Assembly (NCBI GenBank): GCA_029298735.1
Contig: JANSLP010000074.1
Coordinates: 1 to 64,000 of the forward strand
Direction of reading: 5' to 3'
Origin: Ophiostoma sp. CBS 140.51
Taxonomy: Eukaryota > Ascomycota > Sordariomycetes > Ophiostomatales > Ophiostomataceae
Length of the DNA stretch: 64,000 bases
Below the pieces are notes generated by a model. That model was not told the DNA's origin and did no database searches. It saw nothing but the letters and a program-made list of their open reading frames with translations. Below, one piece after another: positions 20,389-33,928 of this stretch. The translations under genes were made by a program, and so were the position numbers. How positions within the stretch are numbered: the first letter of the stretch is position 1; each line of letters opens with the position of its first letter.

Positions 20389-23300
20389 TGCTTTGTTTGC
20401 CTTTTTGGGCCTCAGGCCTTGTCCAGGCCTTGTCAAGCCCTACCTAACCTGTCATGGCGCCCATCAACACGCCACCAAGACCTCTCATCATCGGGCCTTT
20501 TCCTTCCACTGCCCAACTTTCATCAAGCCTATTTCACACCTCAAAACAAACACTGTGACCGTAACAAGATGAGCACTAATACCAGCAGAGGTAAGGCCCA
20601 GGGAGCACGGCGACAGGCAAGGGACTCCCGGCGGATCTAGCGCTGGTGGGCACTTTGTTCGTGGGTTGGTGGTGCTCTCGGACTCCTTTTTGGAGGGCTG
20701 TTTTGGGGTGCATTCAACGGCTTTATTCAAACAGCACGCTAAAGTTGAGGGACGACAGTTTAATATGAACAACTGCCAGGGAGGCCTGTCAGACAGCGCC
20801 CAAAAGACAAGCCTACGACACCGGCAAACAGCATGCCGTGGAGAAGAGTGGCAGCTAAAGTGGGAGAGACGAGGGAGTTGACAAGATTGAAGACAGAAAA
20901 ACAGAAGAGAACCCTTGTTTCAAAGAAAACGAGTCCAACGAGGTTACAATTTCCAACTCCAAACAAGGCAGTGAGCAGCACTTGACAAGATGAAGCAGGC
21001 CTGACCAGACTCTTTGACGGACCTTTTTGGCAGTCGTGCAGGGCTTGACGTCGGTTTTCAGGGTCGCATCGTGTCCTCCACGACTCCTCAACAACTCCTC
21101 TTTCCGACTCCATCATCACGACGCTGGGCGCTGGGCGTAAAAGTCGTAGGAGGTCGCCACCATAACAGACGCTGATCGCAATGACGACAAAAGAGGGGGG
21201 CGTTGCACTCGATGCATCTTCGTATCTTTCATATCTTATTTATCTCGTTCATCTTCCTCCCTTGGACGCCGAAATCTGCAGGTCTCTCCTTTTGATCCGT
21301 CTCTGTTCACCTTGATTTTAGTCTTTTACTTCATATGGCGTAATACGAATAAATCGAGGGAACATCGCGTTGAATGACGACGACGACAGGCATCACAGGA
21401 TAGGGCTCGCCGTTCAGAAAAAGGTGAACAGGGACCCAAGGTCAAGGGACATCGACAAGGACAGGTTTCGATAAGATCGCGGCTCTTGTCGACTCCTCTC
21501 ATCCTTTTTGCTTCCTCCTCCTTTCAGACTCCTTTGGGATATCTTTCGCCTCGGCCAGCTAGATTGGGCAAAAGATGGACAAAAACGGGTATCAAAATCC
21601 ATATGCCAGAATGCCAGAACCTTGACAGGACAGGACAGCCCAGACAAGTGCTCCTTTTCATCGCAGCCTTACCGTCAGATTGGATACGATTCCTGGCCAC
21701 GCTCGACTCTTTGACTCCCTGATTCTGGTTTGATTCCCTCACAGTCCAGCATTTTGTTCCTCTTCGGGTTTTGGTGACCCTGGCCGTCTGTCAAACACCG
21801 CATATGCTTGCAAGAGGCCGTTTTGGTCAGACCGTTGACTCCACTGTCCGCTGCCCGTGCCCGTATTTGTTGCCCATCATCCGCTTGCCCACTGCCCACT
21901 CTGCCCGTTATTTTATCCACTGCCCGCTTGCTATCCGCCGCTGCCCGCCCCGTGGCAACCGTATTGCAGCGTGGCCCTGTCCACGATCCTGGCCCGTCTC
22001 ACTCTCTCAAGTCTCTCAGAACCACAGAGGGGCGTCATCGTGCCCGAGTTTGCCGGTCCTTCAGTGGACTTGCAAGGCTTGGTCTGTGTTTTTTCTATTC
22101 CTGTCGGTGCCTGGTGCCTGTCGATGCCCTGTGCCTGGCCTGTATTTTAGTATTTTAGTATCTTACTTGGCCTGTGCCCAGAATCCCTCGTCCTCTCCTG
22201 ACGTCGTTGCTCACTCTTTTTGCCTCACTCCTCTCGTGTCTGAGCTTTCGTGTCGCTTTTTTTTTTTTGCAGTGCCGGCTGCCGGGGTGCATTCTGAAGC
22301 GAGAAGGGAATTGCCTTTCCCACTGCCGGGGCTTATGCCGGGCTACTGCAAGACCCAAGGACCAAGACCAGGACGGTGGTGTCGCCTCACTTCTGTCACT
22401 CTCTTTTTGCAGTGCACCCACCGAGCTGCCTGGAGACACCTGAATCCACTGCCTTCCAACCCCCTGTCTAGTCTCCCAGCAGCGCAAATAGACTCCCAAC
22501 CGGGACAAGGCGAAAAACGAAGAAAAGCAACCAAAAAGATGGAGCATCCATTGTACAGTCGTTTGCTGTTTTGTTATTCTACCCTATTTTCTCTTGTTGA
22601 CTTCACCTCTCCTCCTCCCCTCGCTGATCACCGTCTGTGTGGTGCATTAGGGGATTTTCGCTGTCTCTTGTCTGTCTCTTCTTGACATGAACCTCGCTAT
22701 CAATGCTTTCTCGCTGCATTTTGACTGAGACTACCGACCGATGCAAAGGAGACCTAAGAGGTAAAGGGCGCCTTGCTCGCCAGAATGTGCGTGCGCTGCA
22801 GTAGTCGAGTAGTCAAGACTTTCCGGAAGGGCAACGTCCATTAGCCGACTTGGTCCGTCTGTCCGTTTGTCTATCGGTTTACGCTCAGACCGTTTTGATG
22901 TGCACTTTCTTGAGGATGGCTTCATCGAGCAGTTGAAAAACTCAAGTGGACATCGTGAAGCCGTTGTCCAGGCCGTTGAAGGCGTTATTGCGGAGGTAAA
23001 CACAAAAGAAAAAAAGGCTTGGCCCGCGCAAAACATTAACAAAAGAAGAAACTATTGCGTGCGAACAAGAAAAAGGCAAGATGCGGCAGTATTCTCTCCA
23101 CGGAGCTCTCCACTCTTTCGTTGTGGTACTCTCCACAATCGTAGACCCAAGGCCGTGTCTTCGTGGTCTTGCTTGTCTTGTTGTCTGGATACAGAGATCC
23201 GCCTCGGTGGTTTTTGGGAAACAGAATCCACGAATCCACGAATCCACGAAATCATGCCTTCGGATTTCTCCTTTTGGATGATGTTGCCAATCTGTTTCCT

Positions 23301-24866
23301 GATTCTCTTTCTTCATGGACTCCAACAAATCCCAAAAAGGCAGGCCAGGGATAAGTCGGCGATGTTCGGGTCTGCCTAGGTGGACTCTCGGGGGCACGTT
23401 TCGACTTTTGTCCTTTTCATTATTCTCATTTTCTTGCTCATTCTGAAATGATTCCCCCTGCCATTTAGTTGTGGATGACACCATGATGGTCATAAACCGA
23501 CTTCGTTGCCTCTTTCTTATCCATGTCGAGTCGATCACAACCTGTTTGGAGAGCGAGAGGTGAGAAACGGACGAGGTCTAGACAAACCCATAATCAAGGT
23601 GTGGGGTGGGGGTGGCAAGAGCCGTATTACTCTCACGCATTGCATAACTCATTACTCGACAGATTGAGAGAGCTGCTCGCTGTTCGCTGCTCTCCACGGA
23701 GTTTTTCGAACTGTCTGTTTGTTGCTCTCCTGTTGTTTTCTTGGCCGTCTTGGTATTGCTGTGCTCCAGATGGCAACTTGCTGCTGATCGATGCTGTTTT
23801 GAGGGCCCTTGTCAATTCCACAAAAACAACAGCGTCGCAGCAACATGAGCAAGGGCTAAGAAGGAGCAAGAGCTATGGTGGGGAACCGCGAGCAGAGAGA
23901 ACAGAAAACGCTGTGAAAATGAGGCAAGAAACAGTGTCGATCGGAAGTGATAGACTGCTGACGGGACTTAACAGACTCGACGGATTGACATTAACAGGGA
24001 TTTCCCTGGGGCGGTACGGAACGGCGGGCTCACAGACTAGTGGATTTCACAAGAAATACTCAGTAGTAAATGAAAATCAACGGCAGTGCGCAAAACTGAC
24101 GAAGAGCAAGTTAAAAAAGGAGAAGAAATCAAATGTTGAAAAAGGGACGAAAAAGAGGAGGACGGCGAATGCCTGGATCCACGGCCAGATCCACGGCCAA
24201 GAGGAAAGCTCCGGGTCCGTCGACACGGAAATGTCGTTTTGGAGTTTCTGGAGGAGTTTATCCTCATTCTTCCTCGTGACGGCTTCGGACAATTATCTCC
24301 TTTCTTCTCTTTTTTCCGATTCAACTTGTTTCCTCCTGAACATCTTGCACATCTGCACATCCTTTCACATGGGATACGATAACGCGCCCTTGACATTACA
24401 ACATATCGGTGTAGATTCGGAATATTTAAGCAGTCTCCATCGCATATGGGTCCTTCCGAGGGGCCGCAAAAGGAAAAAGGGAGCCAATAAAAAGAAAAAG
24501 CACGGCAGATGCAAAAGGTGAATATCACGACAATTGTTGACGTCGCGTACGACGTAAGAGGTGGCGTAGTCCGAAATGTTGTATGTACGTCGTACGTCGT
24601 ACTCGCCGTTTTGATGTCGCCGTCAACGCCTTCAACGGATTTCCTCCGATGTTATCGTCTGTCTTCACCCCTGCTCTTCCCCTCCGTTTCTTCTTTTTGC
24701 ATTGACATGGACCCTGCCACTCTTGTATTTGCACTCACGGGCTCCCTCGGCTTCTTGACTTGCCATCCGTGCTGTCCAGGTCTGCCTTTCCTCTCTCTCC
24801 ATGGTCACTCGTCCGTGTCGTCCGTGTTGACCTTGTCGCGGACGCCTGTGTTCCACGCTAAGCAAA
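20389..24866. other. Gene desert, middle part
   Basis: The only long frames are 21771-22685 on the + strand (304 codons, TTG start, in C/T-rich DNA) and 23523-24521 on the + strand (332 codons, true ATG). Neither has the C/G-ending codon bias of the real genes or a recognisable domain, so I do not call them genes. Three perfect copies of AATCCACG lie at 23225-23248 and a 12-bp direct repeat GATCCACGGCCA occurs twice near 24176-24199. Confidence 0.45.
24537..24602. repeat. Inverted and direct ACGTCG/TACGTCG repeats
   Basis: ACGTCG (24540-24545) and CGACGT (24550-24555) form a perfect inverted repeat around CGTA, and TGACGTCG overlaps its left arm. Some 30 bases on, TACGTCG is repeated in tandem (24586-24592, 24593-24599) and followed by TAC. 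The block lies in gene-free DNA and resembles clustered bZIP half-sites. Confidence 0.5.
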
Positions 24867-24998
24867 ATGGCAGACCGGGTGTCAAACATCCTGGCTCAAC
24901 GCCAGGCTTCAATCCTCTTCAACGCCCACAGCGCCCACAACATCCACAACAAAACCCTGTCTGTGTCGCTGTTGGCGCTGAATTCGGCCGTCGAGTGA
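24867..24998 (+). CDS. Candidate 43-residue small protein
   Basis: ATG 24867 in the context AGCAAAATGGC, a good fungal start, opens MADRVSNILAQRQASILFNA and stops at TGA 24996-24998. Roughly three quarters of its codons end in C or G, as in the well-supported genes, while the overlapping frames and the flanks do not show that bias. The product is amphipathic, without a signal peptide, cysteines or a known motif. It could be a stand-alone small protein, the first exon of a gene whose other exons I cannot find, or chance. It is the best-looking coding stretch in the desert. Confidence 0.35.
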   Translation: MADRVSNILAQRQASILFNAHSAHNIHNKTLSVSLLALNSAVE

Positions 24999-27900
24999 AA
25001 GTGAAAGTGAAGGTGAATTGAAGTTGGAATTGGCGTTGGCTCTTCATCCATCTCCCCTCCTCTCTTTTCCGGGGACAAGACAACTTTGTTTTTCGCCCGT
25101 GATGCCCTTGATGTCTATCGCCTGCCGATGAAAGCCGGCATTTGCTCAACTCCCCTGGGATGTTGTTTCCTCATTGCCCAATCGCGACGAGTTATCACAA
25201 CAATGACAACGGCTGTGATTTGCCTTTCGGAGAGAAAGCCTGCATCGCATAAACTCGCGGAAAGCATGAAAAACGTGTTCCTATTTTCAGCTGTGACGAG
25301 AACAACGGCATAGACTCTTCTAGGCATACGATAGACAAAGATTTAGGTACATACAATCGCTCCCGTTGTTTGTTACTTGTTGCTTTACGGAGTACTCACA
25401 AGCATCTTCATCACCTCCGGTTTTCGCTCGTCTCCTGTTAATCTTTCACAATCGCGGATAAGGACCCATGTCCGCCCATCGTCTCCATCGTGTGTTCATG
25501 ATTTTCAATCACGAAAAAAGAGGACAATCGGCGGAGAAGACAATCGGACAGTCACAAGCAAATGGCGACAGTCAAAAATCAATGCAATCACACGTCCACA
25601 ATGTGTATCTCGTGGAATCTCAGGAATCACAGGAATCACACTCGGCCCATACTGCTTTGGGCAGGACGCCCCCTCTCTGCGTCCTCTGCTCCCCCACGCG
25701 GCGGTGTGATTTGAATGCTCCCGATTCTCATCACACATCCTCCATCCATCTTTCTTCTCTGAACAAGCACAACGCCACCCAATGTCAGTCAGATGGATAC
25801 CATCCGCCTTATCCTGCAATTGTTATACTTTCTTTTTTCAGGTACTCATACCTACTGTGTACTGTGCAAGCTTCAGGCTGTCAGTCACGAGAAAAAAAAG
25901 AAATGAAAAAGCTCCTTGTGCATAACAGTGTTGCACACAATGTTGTGACAGGAGGCACACTTTTTGCTCCTTCCCTTCCTGATCCTCCCTTCTCTTTCCC
26001 CCGCGTAACTCCCCAATCCGCCGTGATCCGTCTGACGGTATTCCCCCATGTGGATGTCGTATTCTACTCCTCCTTTCGCCTCCTTTCCCCCTCTATTGTG
26101 TTTTTCTGTCCCCGCTCCTGTAACCATCAATGGACCCCGTATCACGTCTGTGTTCTTGTGCTTTCTTTTTTTTCGTCGTAACATTCGCAACAGTTGGCCG
26201 TTGATGTTGGACAGTAGCGTAGTGGCCGTTTGAATACGCAATATGTATATACACTTCACAACGGGCATTCCGTACTTTCACTAGATGAAAGTGGCTTGTG
26301 CGTAATTTCGTTTTTGTATCAAGCTTTGTTTTTTCTTGTTCTCTACGGAGGATTCGTTTTTCAGCTCTCATCCGACAAAGTCACCTAAACCCAAGATGGA
26401 CACTCTCTTTTGGGATGTGAAAGCTGACAAAGATGCTGCATGAAGTTTGACGGTTGACGGACACAAGGCATATGTGATGAGATGGCCGGTATCGCTGTTA
26501 CGTCCTATCTCGTGTCTTTGTCATGATACTATTTGCAGACAGATTATCAGAAGAGTACTCCGTACAAGCAATCATTGCAACTCTCAGTAATTTCAAGACC
26601 TTCTGTCCCTCAACGACCGTTTCACGTTTCAGAGCGAGTTGCAGTAAACATGCAATTATTATTTCCACTTGCCCTCTTACAAGAATAGATCACCATCTGA
26701 TCATGATAATGGAGGGGCCTCCGTGAACCCGGATTTTGGGTCTTCCGGTTCTTCATATAAATGTTAACAAAAAAAAAAAGAGTGAAATAATAGGCGAAGT
26801 GGGAAGAATATTCAAGCAATCTCAAACGCTTACAGGCATCTTCTCGGAGGAAAGGCAATGAGAGGACAAGGCAGGATAACACGATCCCACGTGCAAAATG
26901 CAGCTGCACGGCCCTTTTTTTGTCGTCGTTCAGTCACAAAAGCTCAGAAGCCCCCCAAAAGATGAGACAGTCCAGGTATGATGCGCAGTCCATTGAAGCT
27001 TTTCCGGTGCAGGGCTTGACGAGAACAAGACCAAAAAAGGTGCCCGTGCGCACAATGTTTCGTTTTGGAGAGAGCCTGGAAGTCATGGCAAGGTATGCCA
27101 CCGAGAAGATGGGACAAGATCAGGCCTATTCACATAAAAGTTTAGGATACCCTGTTATCAAGAAGAACGCAAGGTAAAATGTCATAACGTCCAACGATAT
27201 CACCTTTTTAACGTTTGTTCCGTTTCGATGCTTGACGTTGGACATTAACCGTCGTTCCCCGTACCAAATAGCCAATAGCCGGTTCAAGGCTGTGTTTGAG
27301 ATCCGCAACCCTTGTCTTCTTATTCCCTTCATGCCTAGGTTTTCTTATTTGCACCGTCTTAGGGCTGCCCTGTAATTAGTCCGTTCGGCGATATCATCAG
27401 GCTTTATTCCCACGCACACAACCCCAGAAACTTTGCACAAATGCAATGATCATCATGCTCGGCATTCTACACACAAAATAAAGAAACGAAAGGGGTCTCG
27501 CGTTTTGTACAACCACAATAAAGTATGTCGTAATAGACAGGTAAGAATTTCGCAAAAAAGGGGTAGGCGAGAGACACACACACAAACTGGACGGGACCAG
27601 TTCCGATGTAAGACAAAAATAAAGCTAAAACCTACGATCTGTTCCAGGTAGACAAAATCGAGCAAAGGGATATCTTCCCTGCTTACTGCTACTCGACGTA
27701 GGGAGAAATGTAAAACATACAATTGCAAATACTTCTTGAACACCGGGCAAAAAGAAGGTGATCGACCGCCAAACAGCGCCCCGGGGAAAAGGTTATCCAA
27801 AAAAGGAGGCTCAGAGACAACAACTGGGAGAATGAGAAACGAGAATCGCCAAAAATAAAAGATGCGAGGTTGCCCCGAATGTCTCGGGCAGCGTAGATCA

Positions 27901-30900
27901 CCCCACGACAAGTTCAACCGCGCCGTAAGGCGAAAAGGTGAGAAAGGGTCCAATGGTGGCAAAAACTGAGGCGTTGTAAAACATGTAATGTGCATATCAG
28001 CTGTGGGAATACGGGCTAACTACCCAAGATCGCGATAAAAAAAACTGAAGATCCAAAACGCAAAACGGCGCCGCGCTTTTATGCAAGACAGGATAAGCAG
28101 GATAAACACAATAAACACAATCAATTACCACGAGATTTGTGGGATGTGTTCACAATTACAGCATAGCTTATGTCTGCACAAGCTGTGCTGAGACCCTTTT
28201 TGTGTCGATTCTGTCTTATGCCGCTGGTCAACACCAAAACGGGATTGGGTCCATTTTGAACTTCAATTGACCATAAGGCTGGCAAAAATGGGCAGCCTTG
28301 CCAACCTTTTTGGAGTCTGCTCTTTTCTCAGTGGGCAATGGACTTTTCAGCTCAGTGCCGTATTTTCGTTTCTGTTAGGCAATCAATTGAGTTTTCTCTC
28401 CTCACGGATTTAATATCAAGAGGAGCAAAAAAGAAGAGGTCAAAGCTCCCTGTCCCGTCCCGCTCCCCGCCCATCGCACACCCTCTTTTTGAGAGCTTCC
28501 CAACAGCTCTCGTGAGCTTCAATCTCATCAACGTTCAGTTCCTCTTCGAGGCTGTATATGGTCGGCCTGGAAACCGGTACGTTTATGTTGCCTGTTTTCT
28601 GTCGTTTTGGAAAGGAAACAAAGAAGATATTAAAAACATTAAGATGTGTCGTATTATCCGGCCGTTTTGTGGGCCTTCTCTCTTTTCTTGTTCAGGGTGT
28701 TCTTCGTGGAAGGCAAGCCACGGCGGGTAAAATAAATGAAACGGGAAATCGAAACCTAACGGCATCTTTCTTGCTCTTTTTCTGTGGTTGTTCAATAATA
28801 GATTACACGGGAAGCCTGGAAAAAAAGTAACAAAAAAGACGGCTCGGCAATTTAGATATTGCACTCTGGGGAAGTGCCACAACTTTACAGAAAGATATTC
28901 AAAGAAACATGCACGACAGGCGATCTGAGCGGCCGGCAGAAAAATAAATGAATGCCACGTTTTTCACCCGCCTCTATGATCGTAACTGTCCTTCTTCTCG
29001 CAAAAACATCTCTCTTTACCCGGATGCGCAAAAAGAAACAGATTCTCACGAGAAAGCAGAAACAGAAACAGAGGCTGTTTACAGATTTGCAAGGCAGCAA
29101 GATGTGAGATGGTGAGATACAGAAGCTCAACGATGTGCAGTCTGTGGTGTTGGTGCACGGGCTGCTATTTTTGTCGTACATTAGTTTTGCTGCCGCTTTC
29201 GCCTGTTGGACGATCACAGTGGACGTGCACCACGAGCCACCTTCTCCTGGAAAATCGTTGGTTTTCTTCGCAGCTTCAATGATGTGTCACGATGAACAAA
29301 CTTTACAGCAAATATAAGTTTGACTTTATTGCTCAAAGGAGCTTCTGCTATTTTTTTCTGGCATTCATTCCTCAGAAAAGATAAACCACATCTTAAGATC
29401 GATCTTTAGTTCACATAAAGGTTTTGCATTTAAAACTTTTATAGTAAAGAAACAAAAATAAAAAGCCGAACCGTTCAAGATGGGGGTCATCGTTAAGGAT
29501 ACTGGCGGAGATGTAAGGAAAGAGTTTACAGTGACAGGGGGCAGGAACGATGGCCAACAAAGCGCTAGGTCAGTGAAAGGCAGGCACAACAGGGTAGCTG
29601 TTACTTAGCGTGGGGTGCACCTGCCGGGAATCTCACAAACGGCTTACAATCCGAGGGTGATGATACATCGTGAACAGGCAGACGCCGTCTCTCTATTACC
29701 GTGTTAGTCGACAAAACAAGGCGGCCTCCTCAACCGCTTGCAAGGCTCGGAACGCACAACGGCCAAACAGCCAATCGTGATCTCTGGAATACCAGAAAGT
29801 AAGCTGGTGACCAGGTTTCTCTTTGCAAATCCATCCCGCGCAACGAAGAAAATGTCTGTCCACCGAAGTGGAGTGGACAGTTTTGAAGGTGTGGGATATC
29901 ACAAAATGAACAATGGGGGCTGCAATTTACGGAGTACTTGGATTTTGTACGGAGTACGGTGTACTTTGATTTGTTTTAATTTTTTACGAAGCGAGGCAAG
30001 CGATGAAAATAAATCATAACCCGGCGATACGATGTAATCAAGAACCAAACGCTTAGCCTTGGCTCCGAGTTCGAGTCAGATGGAGAGGATGGGAATAAGA
30101 ACAGGGCGTCAAAAACGCCACCAAACAACAAGGTAAAAATACGCCAAAAAGAGTATGAGAATATTGCTCAACAAACCGGAGAAAAGACAGTTTCGAATGG
30201 GTGTAGTGGCATGAACGCCGATGAAAAAAATGAATGTAAAAGTAACACATCGAAAGCTCTTCAAAGTCACTTTGAGAACTGAAAGCCACATTGTTGAAAA
30301 AGGGCGTGGGAGGACAGCTCCGAGAGGGGGCGAGCAAACAAGCGAGGGAGGGGGGGAGTGAACCAAGTGATTGTGCCCCGAGCGCCTCATCTTTCCCTTC
30401 ATATCAAAATCCTTGTCAGGCTTCAGGATCGCATCAACGACGTGCTAAAGTTGGCTGGCCCAGTTTGGCCATCCCAGAGCCGACGATGAAAGTGACTAAA
30501 AATGCGGAAGAGGAGAGGGCCGTTGTCCAACCCGGAATGGCTTCTTCTTTTAGACTTTTTAGTCATTTCTTCTGGACTCAGCTATGCATCGTCGTCGTCA
30601 TCCGTGGATCGCCTGCAACACGCCTGATGAGCGCATATTTTAGCCTTCTTTCGCGACCACGCCTCTAGCTCCATGCATGTGCTGCTTCGTCTTGTTCGTT
30701 TCGTTTCCTCTGCTTCTTTTTGTTCTTCAGGCTTCGTTTTGTTCGTTTTTGATACCCGTTTGGGCTTTCATCTTCATTTTACTTTCTTTTTCCTGGAGAA
30801 ACATTGTCATGGTGTCAGCAGGAACCCCCTCTCTCTCTCCTTGGTCTCGCTTCGTTTACCGCTTTCTTCATTCTTTTCGTCCATCTTTCCATCTTTGTCT

Positions 30901-32192
30901 CCTCAACAGTCTTGCAAGGCCTCTCTTTTTTTCCATTTCATGTTTCTCCTCATCTGCATCCCACGCCAAACCGCAACACCACAACACCACAATTCACCCA
31001 TTTACACCATCACAACCCATCACAATCCGCACAACCCACACCCACCACGACGCCGCCATGCGCCCCCTTACATGGGGTGGGTGGGCTGTACGACGCCCGC
31101 CATCTTCTTTTCTTCGTTTTCTTTTCTTTTTCCTGATGATATTCCCATTTTCTCATTCGCCGAGCGAATGACGATGCTTGCTTTACAATAATGATTACTT
31201 CCTGTGGCTTCTGACTGGCTCGGTTCAGCATTGGGTTTCTGCCTTTCGACTTGTTGATTTCTCATTGTCTGACAGGGCGCAAGCAGGAGGCATCACAAGC
31301 TAATGTGCATGGGTTGCGGCTGTCAAGCAAGCCACCTTTTTCTCTTTACCTCTACCTTTCTTGAAGGAACGCGATGTGATGCGTTGGGGTTGTGCATCGG
31401 TTGTCCCATCTTTCGTGACCCCATGGCACGCCTCGTGCGCCTCGTGCGCCTTGTTGGAACTTGTCCGATTTCTGTTCCATCACCAGACTCAGACAATGGA
31501 TTTCATTTCCAGCGACTCTGATTTGCTCCCAGTTTTTTGGAGCTCACCATGGCAATTGCCGAGCTGTGATCTCCGATCGAATGACAGCGTCTGGATTTCT
31601 GCTGATGCCCTTTTGGAGCTCTTTCATGATGCAAGGTCGTCCTGTTGAATCTTGTAAATCGGTGCTGCGAAATGACGGACACCCTCCCGTCGCCCGCCCC
31701 CCGTCGACTTTCCCCCTTCTCATGTTTCTCCATCGTTTTCTTTCGCCTTCCAAGGATCTCATCGAAAAGTGGTCGCAGCAGCTGGGCCGGTCCGTAGTTC
31801 CCAAGTCCAAGCAGCTGGGCGGGACATTTCCCCTGCTAGTCAAACTGTGGCCTGGCTGCCTGGTTGAGTGAGGTCTGGGCTCAATTCTTTTTTCCTCGCT
31901 GCATAATTTCCTCATTAGGCAATGCACCAACACTGGCAGAGCGTAACAACAAACGTTTGTTAGGCGATGCACAGGATACTATCCTGAGATATGAAAACTG
32001 TAGTGTAATTTGTTGAATGTAAGGAAGGATTATCAAGTTACTTTCTGTTAATGTTTGCAGTAAATATTTCAAATGAAAATTAAGTAGGGAAAATACCATA
32101 ATATTTTAAGTAACAAAACAAATGTCTCAAAATCATAAGAAAACAAAGCAACATCATTTTAAACATCCCGACATATTTTTCTAACAAGCTTT
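24999..32192. other. Gene desert, last part
   Basis: Seven kilobases without a convincing gene. ORFs such as 25468-26181, 28338-28730 and 30673-31191 are fragments of low-complexity or C/T-rich DNA with neutral codon use. The region contains four exact TACGGAGTA motifs (25386, 26556, 29928, 29948). The last 250 bases before sidA's 3' end are AT-rich. Long untranslated leaders or non-coding RNAs are possible but cannot be read from sequence alone. Confidence 0.45.
29928..29957. repeat. Two TACGGAGTAC copies 20 bp apart
   Basis: TACGGAGTAC is found at 29928-29937 and again at 29948-29957, exactly 20 bp apart and in the same orientation, with GGTGTAC following. The spacing of about two helical turns would place two bound proteins on the same face of the DNA. 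Confidence 0.55.
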
Positions 32193-33928
32193 CTAGTTGG
32201 AACCAAAAATCGACTCAACAATCTCGCCAGAACGCGTAGCGAGAACAGACAGCAGGGTATCGCTCAACTGTAATAATTGTTAGCGTGGGATCTCAATTCG
32301 TGCCAAAAACCAATAAGTGACGTCAAAGACTGATAGTAGGGCGGTACTTACACCATGCGTGCCTTCACAGCAGCCTTGCAGCCAGACACCCGAGCCGGGC
32401 GCAATGCGCCCACTGTCAAACTTGACGTGGTAGTCGCGGTCGACGGTCAGCACCTTGGTCGTGGCGGCATCGTTGACCTCCCAGGTGCCCAGAGTGGCAT
32501 CGTCTGCCTTCTGGAGCTCCTTGGCGGGGAGCAGAGGCCACAGGCCCTGGAGCATCGTGACGTGGCTGCTTCTCTGGTAGCCCGTAGCCGCGACAATCAG
32601 GTCGACATCGAGAATCTCGGTCTCAGCCGATGTGCTGCCGTTCTGGAACGGCTCGACGAACAGGCGCAGGGACTCCTTGTTGTCCGACTCAACACGAGCA
32701 ACCTGGCTGGAGCCGTGGATGCGGTGCGGCCACTTCTTCTCGTCCGTGCCCAGCAGGCGGCGCTGGTGGTACATGCGGTCGTAGAGGTGCTCAATTAGCT
32801 CGAGACGGACGACACCGTAGTTGGTCGGCCGGGCATCGGATAGCAGGTTCTTTCTGTAGGTGGCCGACTTGGGGTACAGGCTGTCAATGTACTCGGGGTT
32901 GAAGATGGAGTTGACGCTGAATAGTTAGCTACCGCATAAATGCTGTCATTAGTGATGTGCGTGACTTACAAAGGCGAGTCGTCACTGGGCTTGAGGAACT
33001 CGGAACGCATCACAAGATGTGTCTCGGAGTTGGGATACAGCTCCTGGACGTTGTTAAAGATCTCGGCGGCACTCTGGCCGGCACCGACAACAGCCACCCG
33101 GTAGCGGCCCTGAGGGTTGTTGAGAATGGCGGGCAGCTGGTGTGCGTACTGAGAGGAGTGGATGACCCGCGGGTGGGATGTGGGCAGAACTGGTGGGAGG
33201 GATGGCTTGCCACCAGTGGCCATAAGCACATTGCGTCCGTAGTAGACGTGCTCAGTGCCAGACGCGACATCCTTGGCAACGACGCGGAAGGTTGACACAG
33301 GAGAGTCGCCGTTCTGCTGTGCTTGCTCGGAGACAACTTTCACGACCTCGCTGTTGTAGATCACAGACTCGTCAAAAGAGGTGGCACACCAGCGGAGGTA
33401 GTCCTCGTACTCAGCACGAGCGGGCAGGAAGGTGCCCAGGTTGGTGAAGTCAACCAGGCGGCCGTTCTCGTGGAGATAGTTTGTGAAGGTAAATGCAGAA
33501 CGAGGGTTCCGGAGCATGGCCAGATCCTTGACAAAGGAAATCTGCATCTTGGCTCCGGGCAGGAGCATGCCGGCGTGCCATGCAAACCGGTGCTGCTTTT
33601 CAAGGAATAGGATCTTGGGTGCCTCCTTGAGCGTTCCGGCCTCAAGAGCATCATGAACAGCCACGGCAACGGCAAGACTGGCGGGGCCAAAGCCAACACA
33701 GACCAGGTCCTGTATCTCGTCCGGCACAGCTGGCCGGAGTCGGGAGTGAACCGACGTTGTGTGCTTGCTGTTAGTTGGGTGTGTGCCGTTCGTGCCGTTC
33801 GTGCCATTGGCGGCGTGGGTACCGTTGGTACCGTTCACACCATTTGTGCCGTTGACACCGTTGACGCCGTTAGACGCGTGGCCGTTGGCGTGGTGGCCGT
33901 TGCCGTTTGTGATGGCGGAGGTCGTCAT
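32193..33928 (-). CDS. sidA: L-ornithine N5-monooxygenase
   Basis: FAD- and NADPH-dependent enzyme that hydroxylates the side-chain amine of L-ornithine, the first committed step of hydroxamate siderophores (ferricrocin, coprogens, fusarinines). 532 residues in three exons (33928-32970, 32916-32352, 32267-32193) with introns of 53 and 84 nt, both GTAAGT...CTAAC...CAG. The third exon of 75 nt encodes SDTLLSVLATRSGEI, the conserved SidA C-terminus; reading through its donor instead gives an unrelated tail. GFGPASL (79-85) binds FAD, HAGMLLPGAKMQISFVKDL (118-136) is the substrate/FAD region, GAGQSA (282-287) is the NADPH site, and AATGY lies near residue 427. Residues 8-53 are an Asn-Gly-Thr/Val repeat. 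No NRPS or transporter partner lies close by. A GATA motif upstream fits iron control by a SreA-type repressor. Confidence 0.93.
33775..33905 (-). repeat. Asn-Gly-Thr/Val coding repeat in sidA
   Basis: Near-identical 9- and 12-base units (GTTGACACCGTTGACGCC and GTGCCGTTCGTGCCGTTC on the + strand) encode NGVNGTNG-type repeats at the N-terminus of SidA. The tract lies before the FAD domain, so changes in unit number should not disturb the active site. Confidence 0.6.
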